A stretch of 64,000 nt of DNA, from assembly GCF_007655135.1 (NCBI RefSeq), contig NC_045129.1, forward strand, positions 25,890,274 through 25,954,273. Direction: 5' to 3'. The notes below the pieces were generated by a model that saw only the letters and a list, made by a program, of their open reading frames with translations, was not told the DNA's origin and searched no databases. Within the stretch, counting starts at the first letter, position 1; each line of letters begins with the position of its first letter. Source of the DNA: Punica granatum (taxonomy: Eukaryota > Streptophyta > Magnoliopsida > Myrtales > Lythraceae). The translations under genes were made by a program, and so were the position numbers. Below are positions 47,093 through 59,540 of this stretch, in pieces.

Positions 47093-50000
47093 TGTGCGCA
47101 TCCAAATTTTATCTCGTCGGGGCACGCATGCGCGTGCCAAATGCAACGCGGCTTGGGAGTGTCCACCTTCCCAAGGACGCGCGACTGACGCACGTGAGAA
47201 GGAGTCGCCACTTGCCATTTTACGACCCGAAGGTCGAGGGCCGGCAAGTTACCCGGGTCTAGGGGTACGGGGTACACCTAATTGCTAAGGCATATGGTCT
47301 ATGAAACCCGAGGTTCCGAATTCGGGGGTTCTGTTACATGCGAGCCTATATCTCGCACGCCCTATCGGTACTCTAGCTTGTCGAGGCTTGCCATTTTAAT
47401 TTAATTACCGCTTAATTAAGTTCCGCTTATCTTACGCGTTTTGACACCGTAAATTCGAAGGAACACTCCGACCGTCCACTCTCTGACCGGGATTCTTACA
47501 TGAATAAATGTACAACATAAAATTCCTACATTGTCCTCTCCAATAAATAAAATACAAATTACAACAACTGAATCCCGGTCGGTTCGCATTCGGTTATTAT
47601 TCCACTCGTGCTCACCGTGTGGTTTGAAAAGACTAGAATTGAAATTAAGATGCGCGCTCAGTGTTAGGGGGTTGGACCCCATGATCTACGGTTGGGGTGT
47701 TGGACCCTATGGATCGTATCCTAAAGGATCGGGCTCGATCCGAATAACAAACAAGTGCAAGAATGTAACAAAACAGGCATAAATAAACAAACAATGTGAT
47801 TTTGTTATTGCCGAATTTACGTGAATTAACCGATTATTAACCGGGGTATCTTGGCATGCAAATCCTACCCTAAAACAGACAAAGTGGGTACAAGGTGTGA
47901 ATCGATCAAAGATCGCCTCGAGAAGGTATTTCGCATTTGGTATTATTTTCCGAGGACTTGATATACGTGACGTCTGTTGTCAAATATTGTGTTTGTGGGT
48001 TGCTTTTAGAATTGTTCTATGTTGTGACACTACGATTGTTACAAGTTATTACCGAACATTGATTCCGCCCGTAAATCCTAGAACCTAGTGCATATCCCGC
48101 TATTGCCCATTTTTGTCTTAACCAAGTACACAATTAGTCCGATATTTGTATTTTGAGTCAATCCACCCGAACTAACTACCCGAGACTATGCTAGAATAAT
48201 AAAAACTCATCGATCAGATAGAGCGGGCTGTGCAGATGAAGCTGCGCCTAGACAGGTAGCCCATCCCTACCCTGACACTGTAGTGTTTCTATTATTCTAA
48301 CCCTAGGGGTATCGTTAAGTTGCAAATAGACGATTTTGCCCTTAAGGTGAAAATTATTTTCTGAAAAGAGAGACTACGTGGTGCGGGCCACCTCGGCCTG
48401 TGACCGGCGTTAACCGATCCCCTGGACTTTCCAGGGTCGTCAAGAACCCTAAAAAGCCAAAAGATCGGTTAATCCATTCGGAAGTGATCTAAGAAGAACT
48501 TTCACGTCTCGACCTGAGTTTCCTGAAATCCGATGAGGCCCCGAGTCAAGACGCGCAAGTCCCTCCAAGACATCCATATCACATCGAACCACGTATCTCG
48601 GGTTTTATAAAATTTGCAAGTTTTGAGAAGGGCACCAACGCATGTTTGCAACCTATCGACGCGTGTTACCGGTTTATTACCAACTCGTGCAAAATTATTA
48701 GGGCCAAGTGAGTTAATTAATCGCATGAACGTCCCAATTACCCCGTTAGTGGAATTATCGATTAAATTAATTAATGTTTTGCCAAATGCTCTAAATATGT
48801 GGGTTTCGGACCGTTGAGCCGATCATTGATGAACCGTCCGATGCGAATCCTAATTCCCGACCACCTTGGGATTTAAAAAAATTAATTTTAGGTCGAGTTT
48901 GCATGATTAAACCGATTCATGTGAGGTTTCGATTAAGACGAGAAAATAAAGCGCTTAAACATGGATCAAGAGCACATTACCACGTCAAGCCCGACAAACA
49001 TACAAATTTCACACAATGGGTGACGCCATGATCATGATAAACACATACAAACATGCACACATATAATATTAACGGAATCGATAAAACGGCACCGACTCAT
49101 GGAAGCGGAAAATCATGCAAATATACGTATTATCATGTTGTATACATATAATTACAGAAAACAAAATATTTAAACGGGGCATACACGTTGTCGGTCAGGG
49201 ATCCAAGTAGGAAAGGGTCGAGTACCTTTAGAAAATGTTCGGGGACTGATTTGAATAATTTTAAAAGAACAGGGACTGATTTGAAAATTCGGATAAAGTT
49301 TCATGGGACTGATTTGAAAATTCTAGAAAAATTGGGGACCGTGTAGGAATTACTGAAAATGTCCTAGGACTTGTTTGAACGAATTTGAAAATTCGGTCTG
49401 ATCTGAAAAGTAAAAAAAAATGCCCCAGGGACTGAACTGAAACACCATGAAAAGTTCCGGAATTGGTTTAGAAATCCTGAAAAATTCAGGGACTAATTGG
49501 AAAATGCTGTAAATGGCTGGGACTCGACTGAAACGAATTTTAAAATTCGGAGCAGATCTAAAAAAATAAAAATGCATCGTCAGGACTGAAATGAGAAAAA
49601 ATGAAAAGTTTATAAAATCGAGTTCGGGATAAATCCGATCACCCATGCAACCCAATAACGCTCATTTCACATCATATCCATTCAAGAAAACATTAATATT
49701 CAGAAACGAAGCCCTAAACATGCCACTGAATCGGGAATTTACCTAGTTCAGGAAGTTGAGAGGTCATTCTATAAATAAAAAAGTAAGAAAAAAAAAACTC
49801 CGGGGAGTTGGGCTGCTGAGGTAGGATTGGGCCGAACTGGGCTGGGCTCCGGACTGGGCCGATCTAGGCCGACGCTAATGGGCTGCCGCTGGGCTGGGCT
49901 GATGAGGGGGCGGACTGGGCCGGGTTGGATCCCTGCTGAGTCGGGCTGGGCTGCTGGAGGACCGGGCTGGGCTACTGGACTGGGCCACAAGGCTGGGCCG

Positions 50001-51091
50001 GGCCGAGGGCGCGAGCTGGACCGGGGCGGTATGCCTATTCAACCCGCAAACCGCAGAGCCCCGATTAGAAAAAAAAATGAAATAGAGAGAAGGAGAAGGT
50101 GAGGAGCCGAGGGATAATCCGGATTGGGCGAGCTGGAGGCGTGAGGAGGACGAGCTGAGAGTCTTTGAGCGAGAGCGAGCCGAGGGAGAGCCGAGGACGA
50201 GTTGAGAGAGAGAGAGCCGGAGCTGAGGGAATTTTTTGGGTGAGCTCAGGGAGCCGAGCGGCGAGTGTTCAGGTTCGGGGAGCTGTGGGCGTCCGAGAGG
50301 ATAAACGAGCTGAGAGTTTCCGAATTTCAGCCGCTCAAGACTCGAGCTGCGGGTCTCCTTTTTTAGGAGAGAATCGGCCGAATCGAACTCGAGCTGGGGG
50401 TTTTCTTCTTTGTGAGCCCCCCCGGGCCGACTGTGTGCTGCGGGTTTTTGTCCCTAAAAACCGAGAGAGAGGTATCGCGTGTCAGGAACCGTTGGCGTGT
50501 CGGGCGACGTTGCGTGTGCAGAGGAGGCGGCAGGCTCGGGTCGCAGTCGGCAGTAGCGGTCACGGGATCCCTGCCAAAAGAAAGAAGAAGAAAAAAGAAA
50601 AAAACCAAACGGAAACGTGAAGAAATCAGAGGAAGAAGAAGAACAAGAGGAAGGGGGGAGCATGGTCAACGGTAAGAAGTTGTCAGACTTCTGACCGTTT
50701 GAGAACCCCTCCTTTTTCCTTCTTTTTTTTTTGTTTTTTTTAATTCGACGCTCGTACAAAATTGAAAATTCCTCTCTTCTTAATTGGACGTCAAAAAAGT
50801 AATTCGAGACCGCCATCGTGCTCAAAAAAATTCGTTGATCGATATTATGCGATGAAATCTCGAATTTTGTCTCGGAGTTTTGAAAATTGACGTCGATATA
50901 CGCGAAATTCGAAAACGTCCCAAATGGTATTATTTTTTGAAAAATCATAAAATTGGTGTTAAATTAGGAAAATTTGCTACTTTCAAAAAGTCGTGAATAC
51001 TCGAGTAATTAATCGGAAATATTTCCCTCACGAGTAGCAAAATGACGATTTTGCCCCTCTTGAGTCGGTAGACCAAAATTAGGTGCTGACA
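47093..51091 (-). repeat. 5' LTR of the LARD-like element
   Basis: Plus-strand start TGTGCGCATCCAAATTTTAT, end GGTGCTGACA. It is collinear with 37886-41898; the visible differences are mostly single bases and a few short indels, for example in the GA-repeat near 50205 and the poly-pyrimidine run near 50710. Confidence 0.93.
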
Positions 51092-51096
51092 CGAAT

Positions 51097-52371
51097 CATT
51101 AGATTTGAGCCGTTTGGTTTCCACGTTATAAATGGGCGTGTCTATATTAAGAACATATAGACCATAACTTAAATGTACACTGCCATAAAATACATTATTC
51201 ATGTACATGGAACAACACTTGTTCTTGATAATGAAACAAAATCATTTCTTGTCCAAACAAGAAACATATATTATGTTTATACTAATAGCAGGCACATAAT
51301 AACAATCGTCAAGATTCAGTACAACCTAGTAGGCAAAAACATGTGATAAGTCCTTATAGCTAATGCAGCAACCCTTGCTCCATTTCCAACTCATAGGTCC
51401 ACCTCGCCCTTTACCAACGATCTACTATTCCTTAGGTCCTGCACATTTCCACAAATGTGAGTACCACACCCAGTATCTAATACCCAAGATGTAGAAGCAG
51501 TAGATACATTGATCTCTATAACATGGATACCTGAAGTGGAAGTCTCACTTTCCTTCTTCTTCCTCAACTCCTCCAAGTATACCTTACAATTTCGCCTTTC
51601 AGTGGTCACTGTTGCCACAGTGGAAGCAGTAATCATCGTTTGCCACCTTGGCCTTGGGTTTCAATGCACCCGAGTCACTTGCATGCACCCTTAGCCTTCT
51701 GGCCTTTCTTTTTGCCTTTGCCCTTTTTCTTAGTCCCCTGGACTATCAAAACAGGCGTCCCCCTTGTTGATATTCTACTCACATGTTCTTAATATGCTAA
51801 GTAGTTCAAGCAATAGTTTGTTATAGTCTCTCATGTTATAGTTCATGACGAACTGACTATAACTGTCGGGCAGCGACTGCAAAATTAAGTCTGTGGCCAA
51901 CTCTTGACCCAAAGGAAATCTCAGTCGTCCCAATGTCTCCATGTACCCAATCATCTTGAGTACATGAGGACCTACAGGGCTGCCCTCAATTAACTTTGCC
52001 TGAAAAAGAGCTTTCGATATGTCGAACCTCTCATGACGAGCCTACTCTTGATAGAGTTGCCTGAAATGTACGATCATATCGTATGCCCCCATGTTCTCGT
52101 GCTGCTTCTGAAGCTCTGAACCCATGGTGGCTAGCATGAGACATCCGATGTTCACGGCATCATCTTGATGCTTCCTATAAGTATCTCTCTTATCTCGGGT
52201 GGCATTTTCATGCGGTAGCACAGGAAGAGATTGTTCCAAGACATATAACTTTTTCTCTTGAGTGAGAACGATTATCAAGTTTCGGTACCAATCTAGGAAA
52301 TTATTTCCAAACAGTTTTTCCTTCTCAAGGATTGATCGCAAATAGAAGGTACTAGTAGTGTTTACCGTCAT
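51097..52371 (-). pseudogene. Copia 2 gag, protease and start of integrase
   Basis: Gag starts at ATG 52371-52369 (MTVNTTSTFYLRSILEKEKL) and runs to a stop at 52042, after HFRQLYQE; ARHERFDISKALFQAKLIEG continues in the same frame beyond it. The protease motif is in 51636-51391 (WVLDTGCGTHICGNVQDLRN). Toward 51097 the frame reads NVFYGSVHLSYGLYVLN, the region before the integrase zinc motif. Broken by stops and by the insertion at 51091. Confidence 0.88.
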
Positions 52372-53065
52372 GGAAACTACCACAAAAATACACAGAATAA
52401 GTATTATGACATAACAATATTTAATGAGGATTTTATTAAATATTGCTCCCACTATTTTTATCAAATCAATGACCCTCACACTGATTCGGAGAATCTCTTT
52501 CTCATATTGTTCAAGATCCATATTTCACCAAGTTCTGAGTCAGCAAGGGCTAATTCGCCAAGAACTGGCTATTTAGGTAGGGAACCCTTTTGCCCAATTG
52601 CATTACATGCAACTCTTAGTTAGTTGAGTGAATAACTCCTTATTCCGATCTATCTTGTAGATCGATGCCCAACTCCTTGCCTCTAAACTCCTAATCCTAT
52701 TAGGCTTGCTCAGTTAAGCCTGACCCACCAGTAAACACCACGCTTTATCAGGATACATAAGGGCATCATACAAGGGCAAGGTCTGCACACTCATCGATCT
52801 TGGTCTTGACGAGCATTAAGGGATTTTATTAATATTTAAATCGATTTCACCATATACTATTCAGTAATCATTACATAATAATTCCCATGTATAACTATTA
52901 TACCAGCATACCAATACACCACTAACAGTCATGCATGTATAACTATTATACTAATACAATTATTGTCTAGTCCAGGTCTAACAGTCATGCATGTATACAT
53001 TCACCGCAAGCACCAAACATAAAATCATATTTCATGCTTCTATCTACTCAAATTCTAATTAGTTA

Positions 53066-53078
53066 GACTCTGATACCA
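53066..53078 (-). other. Primer binding site of the second copia element
   Basis: Minus strand TGGTATCAGAGTC, matching the initiator tRNA-Met site, two bases from the 5' LTR at 53081. Confidence 0.9.
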
Positions 53079-53080
53079 AT

Positions 53081-54745
53081 TGTTAGTTTCACGGGGTCTA
53101 CAGAAAGGTAGAAGAAGGAGAAATTCAAAATTTTCTACCCATAAAACTGAATCCCAAGAACTACTAGAAGAATAGGAGTAGATTAAGTGTACATAGAATC
53201 TTTTAAATCGTCGACTAAGCACTCCAAGAGTAACACCTCTACTGGTATCCACATCGACTTCCTCGATAGGTCTTCGAGATTAGCAGTGCTAGCGGCCAAC
53301 TCTCGAACAAAATACCGGTGCAACACCTGGCTAATATTAGACTAATTGGACCTCACAAGTTGAACAATTCAACTCGAACTCTTCAAAGCACACACGCACA
53401 CACGTACATACACATACATGCATTTAAACACACGCACACATATATATTGACCCCAAAAAATCATCAAGCCTTCCCCATTTCTGATGGCATATATCTATGC
53501 ATTTGGGAATGCCTTGAGTTTGCATGACTTTCATGCAAAAGGGCCACATGGAATGCACTTGGCTTTCATGCAAAATTGTCACGTGTGTCTTGGCATGTAT
53601 GTTCCACGTGGCTCCCAATTCAGGTCCCGTGTGTCTCTGTTTCGTGTATAGATCAGTTCTATTAAATTTAATAAATTTTGAATTTAATTAATCGACAAAT
53701 TTAATTTCATTGAATATCCAATTAATCGGTTGCACCTTAAATCGTCTAATCTCTATTAGACAGTTTTAGTGTTTCAAAACCATATCATCGATTTGGTCGT
53801 AGTGTGTGACCTTGTAGAATCCCAATTATGTTGACAGTAATATCGAAATATTTATTTCAATATTACTAATAGTGAGCGGCATCTAGCATTTCATCACTAC
53901 TACTCAAGTAATTAGAAAAATCAATTTCTTGACGAACCTTGTGACCTATGTTACCGTTCAATATAATCTATTTGTCCTCTATATCTCTATCGAGCCCAAG
54001 GCATTGTCGCTGTCATCCTTGTATGGCTCAATCTCTCTTTCTTGGTTTACTGGATAAGTCTATTAGAATAAATAAGCTCGATATCCCTATATCGATTCAT
54101 TTGGTATGCATACACTTTTAGACTCCACCCACCAAGCGGACATGAGATATCGCCGCCATTAAGTAGGAGGGATAAATCCTATCTTGGTCACTCACATTCC
54201 TCTTCATGCTCTATGGCATACCCAATAATTATTTTTATAACCATCCTGTTACGATGGCGTTTGATGGTATCGAAGTATACGACATTACATGTAGGAAACC
54301 ATGGTGACCTCAAGTCAAAGAACCATTGTACCATAGTCATTATGAGAACAGCTAATGACAGTCACATAACGACCCATATAGCATTCTCATACCGAGTCAG
54401 TCTAGTACACATTACTCCTAATGTATACCTGCGGTATGACTCGATGTCTCCACATCCATGAGTTGTGAGACTTGGTCATTAATCAACACCCACACTAGTC
54501 TAACCGCATTATCGTCGTCCTAATTAACGATAATACTTTACTATAGACATTCAGGAATAGTGTTCAGTAATTATTATAGTATCTCACAATCAAGTCATAC
54601 TTGATGCCTATCGAACGGACGTTATTGTGTAAAATTAATATTTAGCACAACCCACATAATAACAAAATGCCTCGTATTATAATAAAATACATGTCACAAT
54701 ACAGAACTGATGATAGATTGTATCTGGGACATACGCCAATTTTCA
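53081..54745 (-). repeat. 5' LTR of the second copia element
   Basis: Starts TGTTAGTTTCACGGGGTC and ends CCAATTTTCA, followed by the duplication ATAAT. It is clearly more different from its partner at 33375 than the two LTRs of the nested LARD-like element are from each other. Confidence 0.9.
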
Positions 54746-54935
54746 ATAATTATAATATAAAATTATAAGTTTGTTTACGCGAGTTTCGCGAGCCTAATAC
54801 TGTTAAGCTTGGCTCGGCTCATTTAACTAGCGGGCACGAGCCGGAGTTGAGCTCGAACTCAAACTCCAAATTTGGTCGAGCGGACCTTGAACGGTTCGCG
54901 AATAGTCTCCTCATTTACGCTCCTAATCGCTACTG

Positions 54936-54939
<4 letters not shown>

Positions 54940-54971
<32 letters not shown>
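54940..54971 (+). repeat. CT microsatellite in the putative 5' leader
   Basis: An uninterrupted CT run about 30 bases long just right of nest B. CT-rich tracts are frequent around plant transcription starts, so it may mark the first exon of the BAP31-like gene. Confidence 0.7.
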
Positions 54972-54973
<2 letters not shown>

Positions 54974-56091
54974 ACTCGAGTGGCGAAGGGTTTCAAAGAT
55001 AAGCGTCTCGAGGTGAGATTCGGTCAGTCTTTCGTTCTTCCGATTCGTTCTGTTGAAGTATTCATCGCCTCCATCCTCTGTGATTTTTAGTTCTCGATCT
55101 GTGCTCGTTTCGAGGCTTTCCTATGGTCTGTTGGATTAAGGTATGAGGGTTCCTTTGTTTCGATCTCGATTGGGTTTCATGAAGCAATTGGAATCCGCTT
55201 CTTGGTTATACTGCGCGGGGCTTATTTGATTTTTGGTTTGCTGTTTTTCTTCCTCAAAATGGACACCTCTGCTTCATCTCCCGTCCTGCTGCGACAGTAT
55301 CAATGCTTGTGTTGTTTGCGATTATGATATCTAACTAGGAGATGTAGTCTATACATGTTATGCTAGAATTGCAAATTGCATATAAGGAGCTCTTCACCTT
55401 AAGCAGAAGAGCTAATTAACATTTTAGAATTTAGTTTTGCTGCATTAATATTTATGATTTCGATTGCAGTTGCTGTTGTCTCACATTGCTTCCCGTCCTC
55501 GTCGAGCTTCTCTCTGTGGCTGTTGTGGTGTTGCTGTCGTTGCATTTTCGTCCTTGTTCGTATGAGCATCTACCGTTGAGGTCAGACAATCTCACAGTCA
55601 TACCCGCCCCTGTCATGTTGCTTTCTCGATTTTGGATTGCTGATTTGGTTGGTTTATCTGAGTAAGAGAGGAAGATTTGTACTAATTAGCTGATAATATA
55701 AAGTGGCTGTGTTGTCCATGAAGTGGCTGCAGTGGTGAAGTGGCTGATTCGCTAATTTGTTAATTTGCCGATGAAGCAGCTGCAGTGGTGATGTGGTTGA
55801 TTAATTGATGTGGATGAAGTGGCTTATCAGAATTATGTGTGAAATTCGAGTAGTCCAGCTTGAACATTAGACTTAAATTATCATTTTTTAAGGGAATCTA
55901 GAGGAGTAGCTTTTGTTGCTTATGAGCATATTTAGACTTGCAAATTCCTTCCACACCCCAAGTCTTTTAAATCCTTCTCTTGGGGAGGAAGGAAAAAAAG
56001 AAAAAGAAAAAAAAACCTTTTATATCGACAAGCTACATCACTGATATGAAGTTGTAATCCCAGATCAACTGTCATTAAGCATTACTGACTA
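54972..56091 (+). other. Putative spliced 5' leader of the BAP31-like gene
   Basis: About 1.1 kb without a coding frame but with good splice-like sites: donor AAG-GTATGAG near 55140 and acceptor GATTGCAG near 55469, a further donor-like GAG-GTCAGA near 55581 and an acceptor-like CCCAG near 56064. I infer one or two introns in the 5' UTR. Transcript evidence would be needed to confirm. Confidence 0.4.
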
Positions 56092-56484
56092 ATGGCTCTT
56101 GAGTGGGTTGTTCTTGGCTATGCTGCCGGTGCGGAGGCAATCATGGTCCTTCTTCTGACTCTTCCGGGCCTTGATGGCCTCAGGAAGGGCCTCGTTGCTG
56201 TCACACGCAACCTCCTGAAGCCCTTTCTCTCGGTGGTCCCATTCTGCCTCTTCCTGCTCATGGACATCTATTGGAAGTACGAGACCCGGCCCAAGTGCGA
56301 GGGTGAGTCTTGCACTCCCTCCGAGCACCTCCGCCACCAGAAGTCCATCATGAAGAGCCAGAGGAACGCCCTCCTCATCGTTGCCGCCCTCGTCTTCTAC
56401 TGGCTCCTCTATTCTGTCACTCATCTGGTCGTCAGGATCGAGCAGCTCAACCAGCGAGTCGAGCGGCTCAAGAGTCGCGAGTGA
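56092..56484 (+). CDS. BAP31-like endoplasmic reticulum membrane protein (short plant form)
   Basis: A single 130-residue frame from ATG to TGA. Three hydrophobic segments lie at about 3-23, 43-61 and 93-114, as in the Bap31/Bap29 transmembrane domain. The loop before the third helix carries Cys-rich CEGESCTPSEHLRHQ. After the third helix only a short charged stretch (RIEQLNQRVERLKSRE) remains, the beginning of the coiled coil of longer homologues. Animal BAP31 is about twice this length and ends in a dilysine signal; plant genomes also carry this short form. The family acts in ER export, quality control and membrane protein sorting. The GC content and codon use are higher than in the surroundings, typical of an expressed gene. 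Confidence 0.88.
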   Translation: MALEWVVLGYAAGAEAIMVLLLTLPGLDGLRKGLVAVTRNLLKPFLSVVPFCLFLLMDIYWKYETRPKCEGESCTPSEHLRHQKSIMKSQRNALLIVAALVFYWLLYSVTHLVVRIEQLNQRVERLKSRE

Positions 56485-57780
56485 CCTAGCCAACTCAGGC
56501 AGCAGTCTTCCAGATCCTCCCAAATGTGTAGTTGTTATAGGTATGAGCTGTCTCTGCCAGTTTTGGGTTTTCTATGTTTTTGTTTCTTGCTTCTTGCTGT
56601 TTTTTTACGACATTGTGATGCTTTGGAGGATTAACTATGCCAATAGTAAAAGCCAATATCAGATTCCTTTGATTCCAGCCACTTTTACTATATTACGACC
56701 AATATTTTCGCATTTACTGATTATTCATTGGTGGTATCATGAAGTTGATTGGTTGTTCTTGCTCTGAGCTTTCTGCTACATATTCGTCTGGTCAAAAATG
56801 TGATGATACAGGTGTGTGTTGGTAGATTGGGTATTCGAGTGAGAAGCTGTTTCCTGGTTGTTCACCGATCAGGAGACTGAACTCAGGCTTGCTGTAAATT
56901 TCAATTTTTGGGAATGGAATTGTTTATGTGAAATGATTGATCTTATCAAAAATTTTTGGTCTAATGGAATGTTTTTAAAGGAACATTGTTAGAAGATGCG
57001 TAAGTTCAAATTTACAAGTGAAGATATATACAAGTCAGAGAAGGAAAAGAATGATAAACAGTAACACCTAGGTGTGAAATCTACGGCTGAACTACGATGG
57101 CATGGATATTTAAAAAGGACCACTCAACAAGTGCACACATTAATTACTTAGAAAATATACATTATATTACACATACTTAAATATAGAGCTGTCTCACAAA
57201 TCAAGTTTAGTTAAAAGATTATTAAAAAGAAACTGAGTGAAATGACGCTCGCTTTTGATCTGAAATCAAGAAGTTTAGTTCAATTTAGAAGGGGGACTCC
57301 TTGTATAAGAACCTATTCTTATTCCTACTAGACCCTGTTAAAGTTCATATTTGGAGAGAATTCCTCCCATGTCATTCTTTTAAATTTGTCCTCAACTCCT
57401 TATTTCTCTTTCTTTGGTGTATATACAGAGAATATGTAGAAATATGTAGATAATTACTTTTTTTATCATTAGATAAGGGAAGTTTCTCTTTATTAAGGTA
57501 TAGATGATATACTTAGAGAGGTTTATCAATCCTAAATCAAGTTGTGTAAGTCTCTGAGGGCATGGAATTATACAACTGAGCCATGACGATATTGTGTTGC
57601 AGATGCATGTATTTATTGGCGTTCCTTCCGTATTGAGGATAGAGTCCAAGACAAAATCAAAATTGTAGTTACTGATTCCAGCCTTCTGATACCTAGCTAG
57701 TTGGTTGATTTCCTTACTTTAGAGATAATTGCAGAAAAATCCCAACAATTTTCACAAATTAAGCATCTATCCTAATATTT
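56485..57780 (+). other. 3' flank of the BAP31-like gene and intergenic DNA
   Basis: The first few hundred bases are likely 3' untranslated region. Further on I see no gene or element ends. Confidence 0.45.
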
Positions 57781-59425
57781 TAAATGTTGCAAAAAAAGAA
57801 AAAAGTTTATAGTTTCAAAACTTCGATAAAATGTGATTCTCCTATATTATTTATTCATAGGTAAAACCTGCAGCTTGATTCCAATCTATATATAAGTAAA
57901 ATTCATTCAAGGAGCAATAAATGCTTTTGAGTTAATACAATTGAAAATAAATGCTTTTGAGTTAATACAATTGAAAATAGAAAAAAATTCATTTTCAATC
58001 TTAGAATTTTTTTTTAAAAAAACTTAAAACATATGACAAAGTACCTAGACGCAAATATATGTACATATTCAAGGGCAACGAATTCAATTATATATGGCAT
58101 TCCACATAGTTAAATCCCTTACTATTTAAAGAAAAGAACGAGCTAATTTTAACAAGAAAAAATTAGATGAGAATCAACTCCTAAAACTAAAGATAGGTTG
58201 TGATTAGGTTTTTAAGAAATAAACTAAATTATAATTAACAAAAAAATTAAAATAAAAACTAAGCATGGAAAAGATAATAAAAGTACTTACAAAGAAAAAA
58301 ACTATATCTATACATATATATAGTAAAATTGACTTGAAAACAGTAAATTCAACTGAATTAATGCAATTGAAAATCATAAAAATACAAATACTATTTTCAT
58401 AATTATAAATGTAATATAATCTATTTCTATATATAAGTAAAATTAATTTCAATCTTAATAATTATAAAACACTTAAAAGAAATAATAAAATACCTATTGT
58501 AAATAAAAATATTTATACGTACTCGGGACCAGCAAATGCAATTAGATATGGCGTTACAAATATCTAAATCCTTAATAATTGAAAGAAAATTCAAACAAAA
58601 AATATGTTAATAAAACAAACACTTGCAATCATAGGACCATTAGTTATAAAATTATTATGAAATCATGAGATATACTTTAATTTGAACTTAAAATTAATCC
58701 AATTTTTCTAGCAATATTACTCTAATTTTATTGAAATCGTGAAAAATGTTAATATTCTTAAGAAGCAAATTAAATTAATATTTTTTAAAGGTAAATAATT
58801 ACAACAAAGATGATAATCAAATATAAAAACGAACTCATACAATTTACAGGATAGAACCCTAGTGTGATTTAAATTTGGATGGTTCACAACTTAACTTTAA
58901 CCAAAATGATAATTTACTCTTTTAAAATCTTTTCAAAAGTTTAATTATTTTCGCAGCTGTCATGCCCCAAGTCCAAAGGAAAAATGGAATGTAACTGGCA
59001 ATTCCTCAAGGGCAAGACCAATGCTTGGCACTAAGACGCGTGTCAATGTGGGTCTAATGCTTGTCACGTATTTGACACATCAAGGCATGACACCCACATT
59101 CATTTTTGCAAATCTTCTCCTGTGGTTGACCTTCCATTTCAGTGTTAATGTGGGACCCACACATTATTTAAATTATATATATATAAATGTATAAATAATT
59201 ATGTATTTAATTATTAAAATTGGCAAACTAAATTTGTAAACTAATTATCATTTTCACTAATTATAAAACTTGACAAATTAAATTATTTATTATTACATTA
59301 TTTATATTACATCATTATTTATAATTATTTGTTTACATAATTATCTTTTTTTGTTTTTAAAAAATAAAACCGGTCAAAGAGCCAAGTTTTGAACAAATAA
59401 AAAAATAAAAATAAAAAGGTACAGG
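57781..59425. other. Very AT-rich intergenic region
   Basis: Contains a 30-base direct repeat in tandem near 57920-57980 (AAATGCTTTTGAGTTAATAC twice) and a related phrase ATTCAATTGAAAAT at several places. The short frames here follow from composition. It may consist of old transposon remains, but no ends can be assigned. Confidence 0.45.
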
Positions 59426-59476
59426 CTGTGTGGGTCCAGAGCAGGCCACACGGCCTGCCCCCATTGGAGTGCCACT

Positions 59477-59532
59477 CTGGAGCAAGTCTAGCGGCACCGG
59501 CACCCAATTTTGGTGCCGCTGGACTTGCTCTA
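59477..59532. repeat. Hairpin with 19-base arms
   Basis: GAGCAAGTCTAGCGGCACC faces GGTGCCGCTGGACTTGCTC, with one mismatch, around a short loop. It resembles subterminal ends of plant MITEs, but the rest of such an element is not visible. Confidence 0.6.
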
Positions 59533-59540
59533 AGAGACTA

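Larger units (their letters stand above)
37886..51091 (-). mobile_element. Large non-autonomous gypsy derivative (LARD-like), 13.2 kb
   Basis: LTRs of 4013 bases (37886-41898) and 3999 bases (47093-51091) flank a 5.2-kb interior. The duplication CGAAT is exact at 37881-37885 and 51092-51096. On the minus strand the LTR starts TGTCA(G/A)CAC and ends GTGCGCACA. The primer site TTGGCAACTCCACTGGGGAC and the polypurine tract AAAGAGGGGCAAGC resemble those of Tat/Ogre gypsy elements. The interior has no recognisable gag, protease, polymerase or integrase in any frame, so I call it a large retrotransposon derivative that depends on proteins of an autonomous relative. The LTRs look very alike, which implies recent insertion. 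It splits the integrase region of the copia element around it. Confidence 0.9.
33375..54745 (-). mobile_element. Second Ty1-copia element (Angela/Tork-like), decayed
   Basis: LTRs of 1662 and 1665 bases (33375-35036 and 53081-54745) flank gag-pol remnants on the minus strand. The duplication ATAAT is exact at 33370-33374 and 54746-54750. The initiator tRNA-Met primer site is at 53066-53078. Gag, protease and the start of integrase lie right of a nested 13.2-kb insertion; the rest of integrase, reverse transcriptase and RNase H lie left of it. Many stops and frameshifts are present. The long LTR and the RNase H sequence suggest Angela/Tork, not proven. Confidence 0.92.
31158..54925. mobile_element. 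Outer hAT-like element of nest B (split)
   Basis: The left end reads TAGGGTGTAAATGAG; the right end in reverse complement reads TAGGAGCGTAAATGAG. Flanks ATCCTCAC (31150-31157) and ATCGCTAC (54926-54933) match at 6 of 8 positions, the length of a hAT duplication. Inner sequence rich in GAGCTCGA and GGCTTGGGCTCG appears on both sides. Removing the two insertions leaves an element of about 560 bases without transposase. The pairing across 23.8 kb is inferred from the ends and the composition. Confidence 0.6.

Noticed and set aside
50165..50620. 151-codon Arg/Glu-rich frame in the LARD 5' LTR
   Set aside because: Follows from GA-rich repeats; the equivalent frame in the other LTR is broken.
56089..56523. 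Antisense 144-codon frame over the BAP31-like gene
   Set aside because: Complement of a GC-rich coding exon; no membrane segments or family resemblance.
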